From Desulfurococcales archaeon (GTDB taxonomy: Archaea > Thermoproteota > Thermoprotei_A > Sulfolobales > WAQK01), in contig JALWQH010000024.1 in assembly GCA_027083135.1 (NCBI GenBank), positions 1 to 62,254 on the forward strand: 62,254 bases of DNA, in the 5' to 3' direction. This document shows positions 41,960 through 50,301 of the stretch, piece by piece. Under the pieces are notes generated by a model. That model worked only from the letters and a program-made list of their open reading frames with translations. It did no database searches and was not told where the DNA came from. Both the position numbers and the translations under genes were made by a program. Within the stretch, counting starts at the first letter, position 1; every line of letters begins with the position of its first letter.

Positions 41960-42655
41960 AGGCCGCGGTATCATCAGCCCCGCGGCAAGGAAATATGATG
42001 CTGAGGCCGCTATCATCCATGCAGCATCGCTTGGAGCCCCCACGAGAAACGGGGCCAGCGAGAAATACTGGGCTGCAAAACCCGCTACAACTAGGCCTCT
42101 ATCCACGTAGGGCCTGTAAGCCCTGCTCTCCTCCTCAACATACAGGTATAAAGCGTAGAGCAGGGCTACAGGGATGAGTGAGGCCGTAGACACTAGGAGG
42201 GAGGCCAAGTATAATAGGGAGGCTGATGCAAGCCCCTTAGCAGTGTTCCTCTCAGCTAGGTGGTAGAGGCCTATGGATACAACCACTACCCCCACGCCGA
42301 GCTGGAGGTACCCTGCACACGATAACCATAAGCCGAGAGCCGCGGCAAGGGTGGTTAGGACTGCTCCAAGCCTACGCGAATATGCTGTGAGAATGGGGAG
42401 CAGGATCAGCGATGCCTCATCGAAGCCTGCGTAGAGGAGGAGAAGGTATCCGGCAATATAGGCTGATGATACTGCAGCAAGGCTTCTAAGATCACGCATA
42501 GAGGCCATCAGCAAGACTAGGGGGTAGCCTAGGAGCAACAGAGGCTTGGAGTCATATGCCCCTGTAAAAACCGCTACGTAAGCGGTGCTTGTAAGAACAG
42601 TTGCAGCGAAGGCCGCTACATGCACTGATCCAATTCTTGGAAGACTGCTAGACAA
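41951..42655 (-). CDS. Polytopic membrane protein of unknown function
   Basis: 234 aa with about eight hydrophobic helices and few charged residues. No motif recognised. TTG at 42655 with GGGTGGTGGG just upstream; the start overlaps the end of ctaB by 8 bases, so the two are co-translated. A role in haem handling or the respiratory chain is possible from context only. The 3' end overlaps moaA by 9 bases in convergent orientation. Confidence 0.72.
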   Translation of the reverse strand: MSSSLPRIGSVHVAAFAATVLTSTAYVAVFTGAYDSKPLLLLGYPLVLLMASMRDLRSLAAVSSAYIAGYLLLLYAGFDEASLILLPILTAYSRRLGAVLTTLAAALGLWLSCAGYLQLGVGVVVVSIGLYHLAERNTAKGLASASLLYLASLLVSTASLIPVALLYALYLYVEEESRAYRPYVDRGLVVAGFAAQYFSLAPFLVGAPSDAAWMIAASASYFLAAGLMIPRPSS

Positions 42656-43517
42656 TTCCCACCACCCTCTCCAAAGCCATGGTGAGGAATATTGCAGCCA
42701 GGTAGGGGCTAGCTATCTTGAACAATCTGAAGGCCTGCTGCCTACTGGGATCCCTGTGGAATGCGGCTACCCTCCACACGGCTAGTGATCCAAGGATCAC
42801 TGACACGGCCAGCGTGAAGGGCCCTGCAGCCCCTACGGCGTAGAGCATAGCTACTGATGCAACCTGTAGTCCAAGGCTCAGAGCAATGTATTTAGCAGCC
42901 CTCCTAGGCCCTACAACCACTGGTAGCATGGGTATGCCAGCCCTCCTATAATCCTCCAAGTAGTATGTAGCTATGAACCATATGTGCATGGGTATCCACG
43001 CCATAACCACCACCGACATGAGTGCTGCTGCAAGGCACGGCCTCCCAGAATACGCTATCCATCCCCCGAATGCAGGCATACCTCCAGCCACCCCCCCGAG
43101 AACTATGTTAAGCTTATGCCTACGCTTAGCCAGGTCAGTGTAGAGCACTATGTCGAAGAGGAAGCCCATCATGACTGCAAAAGCCACCCAAGGATTAATC
43201 AGCCTCACTACAAGCAGGCCTGCCAGATACGTTGAAAGGGAGAATGCCAGGACGCTTAGAGGGCTAAGCTCTCCTCGAGGCAGAGGCCTCCCCGCAGTCC
43301 TAGGCATAAGTGCATCAATATCTAGCTCTACATACATGTTGGTAGCAGTGGTTCCACCCACAGCTAGAAGCCCCCCTACACCGAGGAGCAGAGCGTCTCT
43401 AAGGGAAGCACCCCTACCAGCCGCGGCGAAGTAGGCTCCATACATGGAGAACAGGAGGAGAAATGTTTGAAGAGGCTTTATGAGAACCAGGTATCTCTTA
43501 ATCGTAGATGCCCCCAT
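42648..43517 (-). CDS. ctaB: Protohaem IX farnesyltransferase (CtaB/COX10)
   Basis: UbiA-family prenyltransferase that makes haem O from protohaem for haem-copper oxidases. The first acidic motif NMYVELDIDALMPRT and RPLP, and the second region TDLAKRRHKLNIVLGGVAGGMPAFGGW, are diagnostic for CtaB over other UbiA enzymes. About eight to nine membrane helices, 289 aa from ATG 43517 (GGAG upstream); GTG at 43532 would add five residues. Its presence implies an oxygen- or similar haem-copper oxidase respiration. Confidence 0.88.
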   Translation of the reverse strand: MGASTIKRYLVLIKPLQTFLLLFSMYGAYFAAAGRGASLRDALLLGVGGLLAVGGTTATNMYVELDIDALMPRTAGRPLPRGELSPLSVLAFSLSTYLAGLLVVRLINPWVAFAVMMGFLFDIVLYTDLAKRRHKLNIVLGGVAGGMPAFGGWIAYSGRPCLAAALMSVVVMAWIPMHIWFIATYYLEDYRRAGIPMLPVVVGPRRAAKYIALSLGLQVASVAMLYAVGAAGPFTLAVSVILGSLAVWRVAAFHRDPSRQQAFRLFKIASPYLAAIFLTMALERVVGIV

Positions 43518-43598
43518 GCCACGCCGCTCCACGCGTGGATAAGCGTAGGGAGTTATTTATAGATGTTGTGAACGTATTCATGGTGGAAGGAGGGTTCC

Positions 43599-44351
43599 AT
43601 GGGAATACCCCTGGGAGACGAGAACGTGCCTCCCTCGAGGCCCGTAGTCAACACTGCAATCATACTTACAAACATAATTGTCTTCGCGGTAGGCGTGCTG
43701 GCCCCAGGCTTCCTACTACCAGGCGCTGAGAGCTACGACGAGGTTATCAATAGGCTTGGATTAATACCATACTTCATAGCTAGGGGTGAGAGGCTTCACA
43801 CATTATTCACATCCATGTTTCTCCATGCAGGCCTCATCCACCTTTTCGGAAACATGCTTTTCCTATATATTTTCGGGGATAATGTTGAAGCCGTTATGGG
43901 TAAGGCGAGGTATCTTGCCTTCTACCTGGTCTCAGGTCTAATAGCCTCCCTCTTCCACCTGCTCAGCATCATGATGGTTCCAGCAGGCCTCCTAGGCGCG
44001 AAATACGCGGTGTCACCATGGCTCGTGCCAGCCATAGGTGCTTCAGGAGCAATATCGGGTGTTCTAGGAGCATACCTCATACTATATCCAAGCGCCATGG
44101 TTAAGATGGTGATGTTCTGGGGCTGGCTTCCCCTGTTCCTCAGGCTTCCGGCATCATTCTACATAATATTCTGGTTCGCCTACCAGTTGTTCCTAGGCCT
44201 GGTGAGCCTTACAGGAATGTACAGCACGGTTGCTTTCTGGGCCCATATAGGAGGCTTCCTGGGAGGCATGGCGCTACTACCATTATTCGTGGATAAACGT
44301 AAGCTACACTACTATAGAATGATGGCATCATACTGGTACTCATGGTTCTAG
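43599..44351 (+). CDS. Rhomboid-family intramembrane serine protease
   Basis: 250 aa, six membrane helices. HAGLIHLFGNMLFLYIFGDNVE is the TM2 motif with His and Asn, GASGAISG holds the nucleophilic serine, and AHIGGFLGG the catalytic His. All catalytic residues present, so active. ATG at 43599 with AGGAGG about 8 bases upstream. Divergent from ctaB across about 80 bases. Confidence 0.93.
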   Translation: MGIPLGDENVPPSRPVVNTAIILTNIIVFAVGVLAPGFLLPGAESYDEVINRLGLIPYFIARGERLHTLFTSMFLHAGLIHLFGNMLFLYIFGDNVEAVMGKARYLAFYLVSGLIASLFHLLSIMMVPAGLLGAKYAVSPWLVPAIGASGAISGVLGAYLILYPSAMVKMVMFWGWLPLFLRLPASFYIIFWFAYQLFLGLVSLTGMYSTVAFWAHIGGFLGGMALLPLFVDKRKLHYYRMMASYWYSWF

Positions 44352-44473
44352 CTCAAAGCATCTATGCCTAACTCCAGGCAGCCTAAGATATAATTTCGCC
44401 AAGCAAGCCTCCGCCTCCGTTTAAGCAGAGCTAAGGAGCAGTGTGGAGTCTAGCCTTAACTAGGAGTTCATAG

Positions 44474-45349
44474 CTATGGCCTTAGCCCTTCAAGCATAAG
44501 GGCTGCGAGAACCATGGTTAGTATAGGCACATATTTGTCGAGGCTTATGCCTCGTTTAAGCATCTCTCTATCCAGTTTCAGCAGTATTCTTCCACCATCA
44601 CGGGTTGACATATATCCTTTTCCACCAGCCTCCTCGAGCATTCCTCTAAGATCAGCTGGCAGGCCGTCCCTGATCAGTGAGGCATAGGCATATACTACGG
44701 CGTCGTTAAGACTTCTCTTCTCCTCATACCTGCTTCTAATAAGATCAGCTGTGTGGGTGAAGAGGCCTGTGCGGGGGCTTAGGGCGCTGTAGGCTGGATG
44801 CTTCTCTCCCAGGGCTTCAAACGCGTCAAGCAGTGTTAATCCCTCCACTCCTGCTCTACTAGGCCTCAGACCCTTATCCTCAAGTATGTCTATAGCCCTA
44901 TGCTCGCCTGATACCCGCAGTGCCTCGTAGAAGTCCGCGAAGTCCTTGGGTAATGATGCCTGCACCAGCCTCATAGCCGAGGCTCTCACCTCTCCAAGAG
45001 ATACATGCTTACCTGAAGAATACGTATGCCCAGCCGCGGCAGCTATTATGAGAACACCTGTTGCAGCATCAAGGCTCGGCGCAGGCCTTCCCGTCCAGGC
45101 GTAGATCATCCTAGCAGCATCTAGGATAAGTGAGCCTAAGCCTGCCTCAGGCATCCCTCTCTCCCCCCTAGCCACCTCCTCCCCCCTCCTATAAGCCTTC
45201 TCAATGACTGGTAGCATGGCATGGCCTGCCAATATGTAGTGGTCAAGCATTGGTGATAGGCTAAGCCTATGCATGGCTCCAGGCTTAACATAGGAGCATG
45301 CCGACGTGTGGAAGGCGTCCAGCACAGCTCTAACAGCATCATTCAACAT
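44474..45349 (-). CDS. CitG/MdcB-like triphosphoribosyl-dephospho-CoA synthase homologue
   Basis: 291 aa, all helical. The N terminus with S.VKPGAMHR and D..LAG.A..P, and the mid part with GLGSLILDAA and TGVLIIAAAAG, follow the CitG family pattern, here divergent. The family makes the prosthetic-group precursor of citrate or malonate lyase or related CoA adducts; no lyase genes are near, so the true reaction is open. ATG at 45349, TATA CAGTAAAATAG about 40 bases upstream. Confidence 0.62.
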   Translation of the reverse strand: MLNDAVRAVLDAFHTSACSYVKPGAMHRLSLSPMLDHYILAGHAMLPVIEKAYRRGEEVARGERGMPEAGLGSLILDAARMIYAWTGRPAPSLDAATGVLIIAAAAGHTYSSGKHVSLGEVRASAMRLVQASLPKDFADFYEALRVSGEHRAIDILEDKGLRPSRAGVEGLTLLDAFEALGEKHPAYSALSPRTGLFTHTADLIRSRYEEKRSLNDAVVYAYASLIRDGLPADLRGMLEEAGGKGYMSTRDGGRILLKLDREMLKRGISLDKYVPILTMVLAALMLEGLRP

Positions 45350-45461
45350 ACCTGTCAGCCGTCATCCCTATTAGGCCGAATACTATTTTACTGGTTCGCT
45401 CTGCTGGGAGACTAATTGTTTTATAAGTGCGTTATGCTTCCCTTGTGAATGGCGCTGATGA

Positions 45462-46208
45462 TTGGCTGCTGGGAGGATTATCACGGCTTGGCCTGCAAGC
45501 CCCTTCTACCTCCTCCTATTCCTCGTGGTAGGCCTCCTATTAGCAGCTGCATCTATGACGAGCCTGATGCTCTCCTTCAGGCTCGCCGGCCTGGGTGCCT
45601 GGCCCTCCTACATGCTTGCATCAACCATGGTTGCCCTGGCCGTGCTGCTAAGCCCTTTCAACCTGGTTGTAGCGGAGTATGAGTCTAGGGTGCTTGTACC
45701 GGTTGTCAGGAGGGTGGAGTTCTTCGGCCTCCCCATCCATATACCCGACATAGTCTATGCTCTCAGAAAAACAACTGTTGCTGTTAATCTTGGAGGATGC
45801 CTCATACCTGTAATAGTTTCGGCAGTCATGCTTGCCAAGCTGGCGTTGACAAGCCTACCCCTACTACTAGCATCCACTGCGGCGGTGCTGCTCCTAGCCA
45901 TGCTGGTATACCCTGCCTCAAGGATTGTGAGGGGTGTTGGAGTAGTTGTGCCTGGACTATACCCTCCGATCATGGCCTCCATTCTCGGAGTATTGGTGGC
46001 TGAGATCCTAGGCCAACCCTGGGCTGCCCCGCTAATAGCCTACGTGTCGGGCAGTCTCGGAACACTAATAGGAGCTGACCTCTTAAACCTGGGTAGGCTT
46101 GTGGAGATGGGTGTGCCTCTAATAAGCATAGGGGGGATGGGTACATTCGACGGCATATATTTATCGGGGATCCTGGCAATAGCCCTCTCACTACTACTAA
46201 TAGGATAA
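45462..46208 (+). CDS. DUF1614 membrane protein
   Basis: 248 aa with about seven membrane helices. The C-terminal SIGGMGTFDGIYLSGILAI is the hallmark of DUF1614, whose role is unknown. TTG at 45462; TATA GTTTTATAAG (about 45418-45427) puts the transcript start near 45450, so the leader is very short. Confidence 0.8.
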   Translation: MAAGRIITAWPASPFYLLLFLVVGLLLAAASMTSLMLSFRLAGLGAWPSYMLASTMVALAVLLSPFNLVVAEYESRVLVPVVRRVEFFGLPIHIPDIVYALRKTTVAVNLGGCLIPVIVSAVMLAKLALTSLPLLLASTAAVLLLAMLVYPASRIVRGVGVVVPGLYPPIMASILGVLVAEILGQPWAAPLIAYVSGSLGTLIGADLLNLGRLVEMGVPLISIGGMGTFDGIYLSGILAIALSLLLIG

Positions 46209-46320
46209 TCTAAGTACAACCCTTCTCTCAGCAAGGTTTTCAGGAGAACATGCTTCCCAGAAGCCTTTAGGAACACACAGCATGTAAGCGTTATTAGGTG
46301 TACTTGCCTTATTCTTATGC

Positions 46321-46611
46321 ATGGTGATTATGATTAGCCTTAAGAGTATTGCACGTAGCCTGGGCATCACTGTCGAGGAGGCTGAGAGAAGAGCTATAAT
46401 AGCTCTCATACGTGAGGAGTTACGCCGTGTTAGAGCAGAGAAGGCCGTGATCCTGGCGCGTTATGGTATAGAAAAGTTTGATGAGCTATGGCGTAAGATA
46501 GAGGAGGAGGCTATAGATGATACTATTGCTCATGATGATATTGTCAGGCTTGACTACCTAGAGCATAGGGAGAAGGAGCTTGAGAAGCTTCTAAGGGAGT
46601 TAGAGGCATGA
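46321..46611 (+). CDS. Putative antitoxin of a TumE-type pair
   Basis: 96 aa. Residues 8-25 (SIARSLGITVEEAERRA) can form a helix-turn-helix, the rest is a long charged helix (EKAVILARYGIEKFDELW ... LEKLLRELEA). Small, charged, ATGA-overlapped with the TumE-like gene: the usual antitoxin position and type. ATG at 46321 or 46330. The gene begins an AT-richer segment than its surroundings. Confidence 0.65.
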   Translation: MVIMISLKSIARSLGITVEEAERRAIIALIREELRRVRAEKAVILARYGIEKFDELWRKIEEEAIDDTIAHDDIVRLDYLEHREKELEKLLRELEA

Positions 46612-46997
46612 TGAGTAATGCTTGCAGGGATGTCGATAGGCTGTACCTCCAGCTCGCACGTATAGCTGAAAGGGAATTCCCAGATATAGTGGAGCACGCT
46701 GAGATGAGGAAAGATAGGCTCCGCCTATACATCATAGATGGCAGCTTTATCGACGTGTGGTTTAGCAGGAGGATTCCATGTAAATACGCTTTCCACTGGG
46801 AGCGACGACACATAGACAACACTGTCTACCGATGGGATAACGCTGCTCACAGGAGACTAAATAGATTAGAGACTTTCCCAAACCATTTCCATGAAGGAAG
46901 CCAGCACAACATACGTCCCTTTAAAGCCGGAGAAACAATGAGGGATACTTTGAGAACCATACTTAAATACGTTAGGCAGCGAATCAGAAATCCTTAG
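46608..46997 (+). CDS. TumE-family (DUF6516) toxin-like protein
   Basis: 129 aa. The run RLRLYIIDGSFIDVWFS, YAFHWERRHID, YRWDNAAH and TFPNHFHEGS matches the TumE/DUF6516 family (beta-rich, conserved D.S, W, H residues). In known TumE-TumA pairs the larger partner inhibits growth. It overlaps the small upstream gene by ATGA. This is one of the few accessory-looking loci in the window. Confidence 0.8.
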   Translation: MMSNACRDVDRLYLQLARIAEREFPDIVEHAEMRKDRLRLYIIDGSFIDVWFSRRIPCKYAFHWERRHIDNTVYRWDNAAHRRLNRLETFPNHFHEGSQHNIRPFKAGETMRDTLRTILKYVRQRIRNP

Positions 46998-47102
46998 AAA
47001 ACTTACCTAGCATATTTAATCATGCTTACGAAAAGCATTGTTCCTAATTATTATCCAAGTATACTATCTAAGCCTAAGCCAGCTATCCTAATTTACCAGA
47101 TA

Positions 47103-47155
47103 TTTAAAATAATGGCTTCCAGACAGCTCTAAGCCCGAGATCCGAATTTAAATTC
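47103..47155 (+). promoter_or_regulatory. TATA elements before the structured RNA candidate
   Basis: Two boxes: TTTAAAAT (47103-47110) and the 12-bp palindrome GAATTTAAATTC (47144-47155), preceded by ATCCG. The second would start transcription near 47175, close to the first arm of the RNA helix at 47168; the first near 47132. The palindrome means the box works in both directions. The gap 46998-47454 has no protein gene; it holds these boxes, the RNA candidate and a terminator. Confidence 0.45.
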
Positions 47156-47167
47156 CGGCGGTCGCAC

Positions 47168-47309
47168 CTGGCTTTCGTATTAGGCTCCACCCAGCATAGT
47201 GAACGTTTTCACAGCCTAATGAGATGTTTCTAAGATTTGCAAATAATCTTGCCGGGGTCTGGCTGGATGCCTGTATAGCTTACTAAGTGCCGCCACCCTC
47301 GAAAGCCAG
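47168..47309 (+). ncRNA. Candidate multi-branched structured RNA
   Basis: Closing helix P1: CTGGCTTTCG (47168-47177) with CGAAAGCCAG (47300-47309), 10 bp perfect. Inside: P2 ATTAGGCT/AGCCTAAT (47179-47186, 47213-47220) capped by GTGAA-CGTT-TTCAC (47199-47212) with a 12-base one-sided bulge; P3 AAGATT/AATCTT (47232-47237, 47245-47250); P4 GGGT+GGC with GCC+ACCC (47255-47263, 47289-47298). This gives a four-way junction of about 142 bases. It matches no RNA family I know (not RNase P, SRP, tRNA or C/D). It lies between the toxin pair and a JAMM gene, with a promoter-like box upstream on the plus strand. Confidence 0.5.
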
Positions 47310-47373
47310 CTATGACTTCAGAGGGCTTCAAAGGATGAGCCTAGGCAGGGGTCTGGAGCTAGTGAGGCCTTAC

Positions 47374-47404
47374 CACAATAAACAAAACAAGCGGAGTTCC
47401 GCTT
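47374..47404 (-). terminator. Hairpin terminator downstream of the JAMM gene
   Basis: Minus strand: AAGCGG-AACT-CCGCTT (47389-47404) followed by GTTTTGTTTATT. A 6-bp GC-rich stem and T-rich tail about 50 bases after the JAMM stop. On the plus strand the same stem is followed by TTAATTCTCTC, so it may also end a transcript from the RNA candidate. Confidence 0.5.
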
Positions 47405-47454
47405 TAATTCTCTCTTCTCCTCTAGGGCTGAGACGAGGCTTATCTTCAGGGACC

Positions 47455-48174
47455 TCACCTCGGAGGCAGGCCTGCTAGAAGTGCCGATATGGATAGGCTA
47501 CGGGCACTCCGCTGGAACTTCTGAATGGCTCTTGTGAGATCCTCCCTCCTCCTAAGCCTCCGTATATCATGCTGCAGGTCTAGGAGGGCGTCTAAATCCT
47601 CCTCTGTGAATAATCCTCTACGCCATAATAGCACTATGCATCCCTCAGTTACAACACCTGTCTCCAACCCTCCGGTCATGAATAAGTCCCGCGCAGACTC
47701 CAGGTCCTTGGAGGAGAACATGCAGTGCCCTGCTGGATGAGTATGGCCTGTAGCCCACGCCTTGAAGAAAGGTATTGTAACCCTGTCTACATCCCCCTCA
47801 ACCTCCACGACCTCTCCCTTCTCGGCCACAGCAACATAGTATTCTATTCTCTTCATGGTAGTCGTATGTGCTCTTCTTGAGAGGAGGGGGACAATATTAT
47901 TCATGTATGCTCTATGGAAGACGTCGTAAAGGTCGTTTAGATGTATGCCTATAGCCTCCTCAGCCCTAACCCTAAGCCTGGCCAGCCTGGAAGGTATTCT
48001 CCCCTCCACGAGTTCGCTAAGCCCTTCAGGCATGCTTCCCAGATACATTGTGACGGTTGAGCCAGGCCTCCATGAATACGGGTCTCCTACATCCTCCGAG
48101 AAGTAGATGTCTCTTAAACCATACTCCTCCCTCACATCCTCCCCTAGGAGTATGAGGTGGCCTATGAGGGCCAT
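47455..48174 (-). CDS. JAMM/MPN+ metalloprotease-like protein
   Basis: 239 aa. GHTHPAGHCMFSSKD fits HxHx7SxxD, the zinc motif of JAMM isopeptidases; a catalytic Glu upstream (EYYVAVAEKGEVVEVE region) is possible. The N-terminal 90 residues are unlike the usual MPN domain and the C terminus is helical and basic. In archaea JAMM proteins remove SAMP-type modifiers or act in sulfur transfer. It stands alone, with its own terminator. ATG at 48174. Confidence 0.8.
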   Translation of the reverse strand: MALIGHLILLGEDVREEYGLRDIYFSEDVGDPYSWRPGSTVTMYLGSMPEGLSELVEGRIPSRLARLRVRAEEAIGIHLNDLYDVFHRAYMNNIVPLLSRRAHTTTMKRIEYYVAVAEKGEVVEVEGDVDRVTIPFFKAWATGHTHPAGHCMFSSKDLESARDLFMTGGLETGVVTEGCIVLLWRRGLFTEEDLDALLDLQHDIRRLRRREDLTRAIQKFQRSARSLSISALLAGLPPR

Positions 48175-48288
48175 CCATAGGCTCCACCTAGCCTCAAATA
48201 TTCTCTGCTCCTTTACCCGTACCAGCGCTTATCCCTGAAGCATTGTTTATAGGGTAGGAGTAATATAGTGGTTGCCTGGGTCCACGTT

Positions 48289-49377
48289 ATGGCTAGGATA
48301 AGGGCTGTCACAATGTTTCTCCAGCCTCCAAGCTGGGAGAAGCCCCTCCTATCAGAATACATTGCTGGGAAGGGCTCTCAGCTTAGGGAGGCTCTCAGTA
48401 AGCTAGGCCTATCCGGAGAGGTTTGGACAGTGAGGCTTAGCCTGCCCCCCATTCCCCGGGAAGCTGACCCAGTGAGGGTTGCCCAGGCAGTACAGGAGGC
48501 CTTGGATGAGAGCGGGGCAACCATGGCGGCAGCAGTGCATCTCGACACCCGTGACCCGAGGCTCGGCAGGATGGCTGAAGCACTGGAGTATCCAGGCATC
48601 CATGGATCAGTGAGGCTGCTCTCAGAGGAGGATGCAGGGGCGGCTGCAGATCTAATCATGGAGGTTTCCAAGCATGATCCAGGCGAGGCTACCAGGCTTG
48701 CAGTCGACTTGACGGGGAAGGGGCTAAGCACCCCCTACTACCCAATGTCCTCTAACACTATTGGAGAAGAGGCTGTGGCGCTGGCCCTCCTATATACAGG
48801 CGAGCTGCTAGCGGGTGCTAGGAGCGGTGACATTGTAGGCGAGGCTCGAAGAGTATTCCTGGATGCAGCTAAGCATGGCTCCAATATTGCAGGCGAGCTA
48901 GGTGTAAGGTTCCTAGGCCTAGACTTATCCCCCTCACCCTGGATGGAGATGAGCGTAGCACAAGTAATTGAAACAATCTCGGGGTCGCCTCTAGGCGGGC
49001 CTGGAAGCCTAGCCGCTGTGAGGAGGCTTAACGAGGATGTGTGGAGGGCTGGTGAAGATCTACCTACAGTAGGCTTCAATGAAACCATGCTGCCTGTAGC
49101 AGAGGACAATGTATTGAAGGAGAGGACGCTTGAGGGGAGGCTTAGGGTGAGGGATCTAGCCATGCTTACAGTAGGATGCCTAGCCGGAATAGACATGGTT
49201 GTGCTTCCAGGAGATATTGATCCAGTGGTTATTAGGAACCTCATACTGGATCAGATCGTGGTTCAGAGGCTGAAGAACAGGCCCCTAGGCATGCGTCTAA
49301 TAGTATATGAGGGTGCCAAGCCCGGAGACAAGGTAAATCTAGGTAAATTCGGCTCCACCCCCGTCTCCCCACTATAG
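48289..49377 (+). CDS. DUF711 family protein
   Basis: 362 aa. The blocks YYPMSSN..GEEAVALALLYTGELL, LGLDLSPSPW, GGPGSLAAVRRLNEDVW and GFNETMLPVAEDNVLKER are those of the DUF711 (COG2848) family, uncharacterised and distantly glycyl-radical/PFL-like in fold. TATA GTTTATAG near 48244-48251 starts transcription near 48275, so ATG 48289 is chosen over GTG 48268. Confidence 0.88.
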   Translation: MARIRAVTMFLQPPSWEKPLLSEYIAGKGSQLREALSKLGLSGEVWTVRLSLPPIPREADPVRVAQAVQEALDESGATMAAAVHLDTRDPRLGRMAEALEYPGIHGSVRLLSEEDAGAAADLIMEVSKHDPGEATRLAVDLTGKGLSTPYYPMSSNTIGEEAVALALLYTGELLAGARSGDIVGEARRVFLDAAKHGSNIAGELGVRFLGLDLSPSPWMEMSVAQVIETISGSPLGGPGSLAAVRRLNEDVWRAGEDLPTVGFNETMLPVAEDNVLKERTLEGRLRVRDLAMLTVGCLAGIDMVVLPGDIDPVVIRNLILDQIVVQRLKNRPLGMRLIVYEGAKPGDKVNLGKFGSTPVSPL

Positions 49378-49388
49378 CTTCTAGGCGG

Positions 49389-50264
49389 ATGGAAGCATTG
49401 GACACGCAGGCACGTATAGGAGTAGTGCTTGCAGTGATGATAGCCTTATCCATAGCCCTATACCTAGCTGCAGGCAGTAGCAACGAGTCTAGCAGCATTG
49501 AGGCTTACGGCGCATGCTTCAAGTATAGTGGCATGCTGATCTGCAGGGTCGAGATTATAAATAATGAGGAAGCCATGCTTACCATAAGGGACATCAGGCT
49601 TTCAGCAGGCAATGAGACTGCAACCATACATCCCCTCTACAATTATACTAGTATTCCAGGCCACACGCATGCTGATCTAAGTGTAGCCATGAATATTGGC
49701 GGCGGGAAGAGCTACGTGATCCTCGCTGCCCCTCGATACAATGTTGTAAGCCTAGCCTCCGTTTCAGGGGGCCTCACGTTGAGTGGGTTTAAGCCGAGAA
49801 GCGTTTTCAATGAGACATGGGTGTCCCCTGAGGGAAGCCTGGAGGGATTCTACCCTATAATGCTGTCCCATAAGAGGCTTATAACAGGGCCTGGCAGCGC
49901 AGCCTACGTGGTGTTGAAGGCCTCGACCGCCAGCTCTAATATAAGCATGCTTCACGTCAAGCTCTACGCCTTCCATGATGAACTAGTATACGAGGAGGTG
50001 CTGGAAGGCGGCGCGCAGAGCTATACCGTAGTACTTCCCCTCTACTATATAGGGCATGAGCCTATTAGCGGGGCTACAAGCATCCTAGTAGCATATAAGC
50101 TTTCAGGGGGGAGTAAAGCCATGCTTGTAATCGAGACTCAGGCTTGGAGAACCATGCCCATACACATGGTGTTAGACCTGCTTCCAAGCGGAAGCATTGA
50201 GACGTATCTGCCCGTGCTGCCGGGCTCCCAGCATCACCCGGCATTCACGCCGCAACACTCTTAA
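49389..50264 (+). CDS. Secreted/membrane-anchored beta-rich protein
   Basis: 291 aa. A single N-terminal hydrophobic segment (about 10-29, GVVLAVMIALSIALYLAA) is a signal anchor, and the rest is a beta-rich domain with several N-glycosylation sequons (NES, NET, NYT, NIS), so it probably faces outside. No known family; the architecture recalls archaeal flagellin/pilin-associated or S-layer-linked proteins. Starts 11 bases after DUF711. Confidence 0.7.
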   Translation: MEALDTQARIGVVLAVMIALSIALYLAAGSSNESSSIEAYGACFKYSGMLICRVEIINNEEAMLTIRDIRLSAGNETATIHPLYNYTSIPGHTHADLSVAMNIGGGKSYVILAAPRYNVVSLASVSGGLTLSGFKPRSVFNETWVSPEGSLEGFYPIMLSHKRLITGPGSAAYVVLKASTASSNISMLHVKLYAFHDELVYEEVLEGGAQSYTVVLPLYYIGHEPISGATSILVAYKLSGGSKAMLVIETQAWRTMPIHMVLDLLPSGSIETYLPVLPGSQHHPAFTPQHS

Positions 50265-50301
50265 CCATAGATAGCCTCGTAGACATCTAGGCTGATGTCC
50301 T

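Noticed and set aside
44360-44470. Inverted repeat AACTCC/GGAGTT between rhomboid and CitG-like genes
   Set aside because: Only six pairs across 90 bases; expected by chance.
47140-47166. tRNA-like T-arm (CCGAATTTAAATTCCGG followed by GGTCGCACC)
   Set aside because: No acceptor, D or anticodon arms could be placed; the palindrome is better explained as a TATA element.
47168-47309. Terminal inverted repeats of a transposon
   Set aside because: No target-site duplication around the arms and no transposase; nested internal helices favour RNA.
47287-47478. 63-codon open frame in the gap after the toxin pair
   Set aside because: Overlaps the RNA helix P1 arm, the terminator hairpin and the JAMM 3' end; no RBS, composition unlike proteins here.
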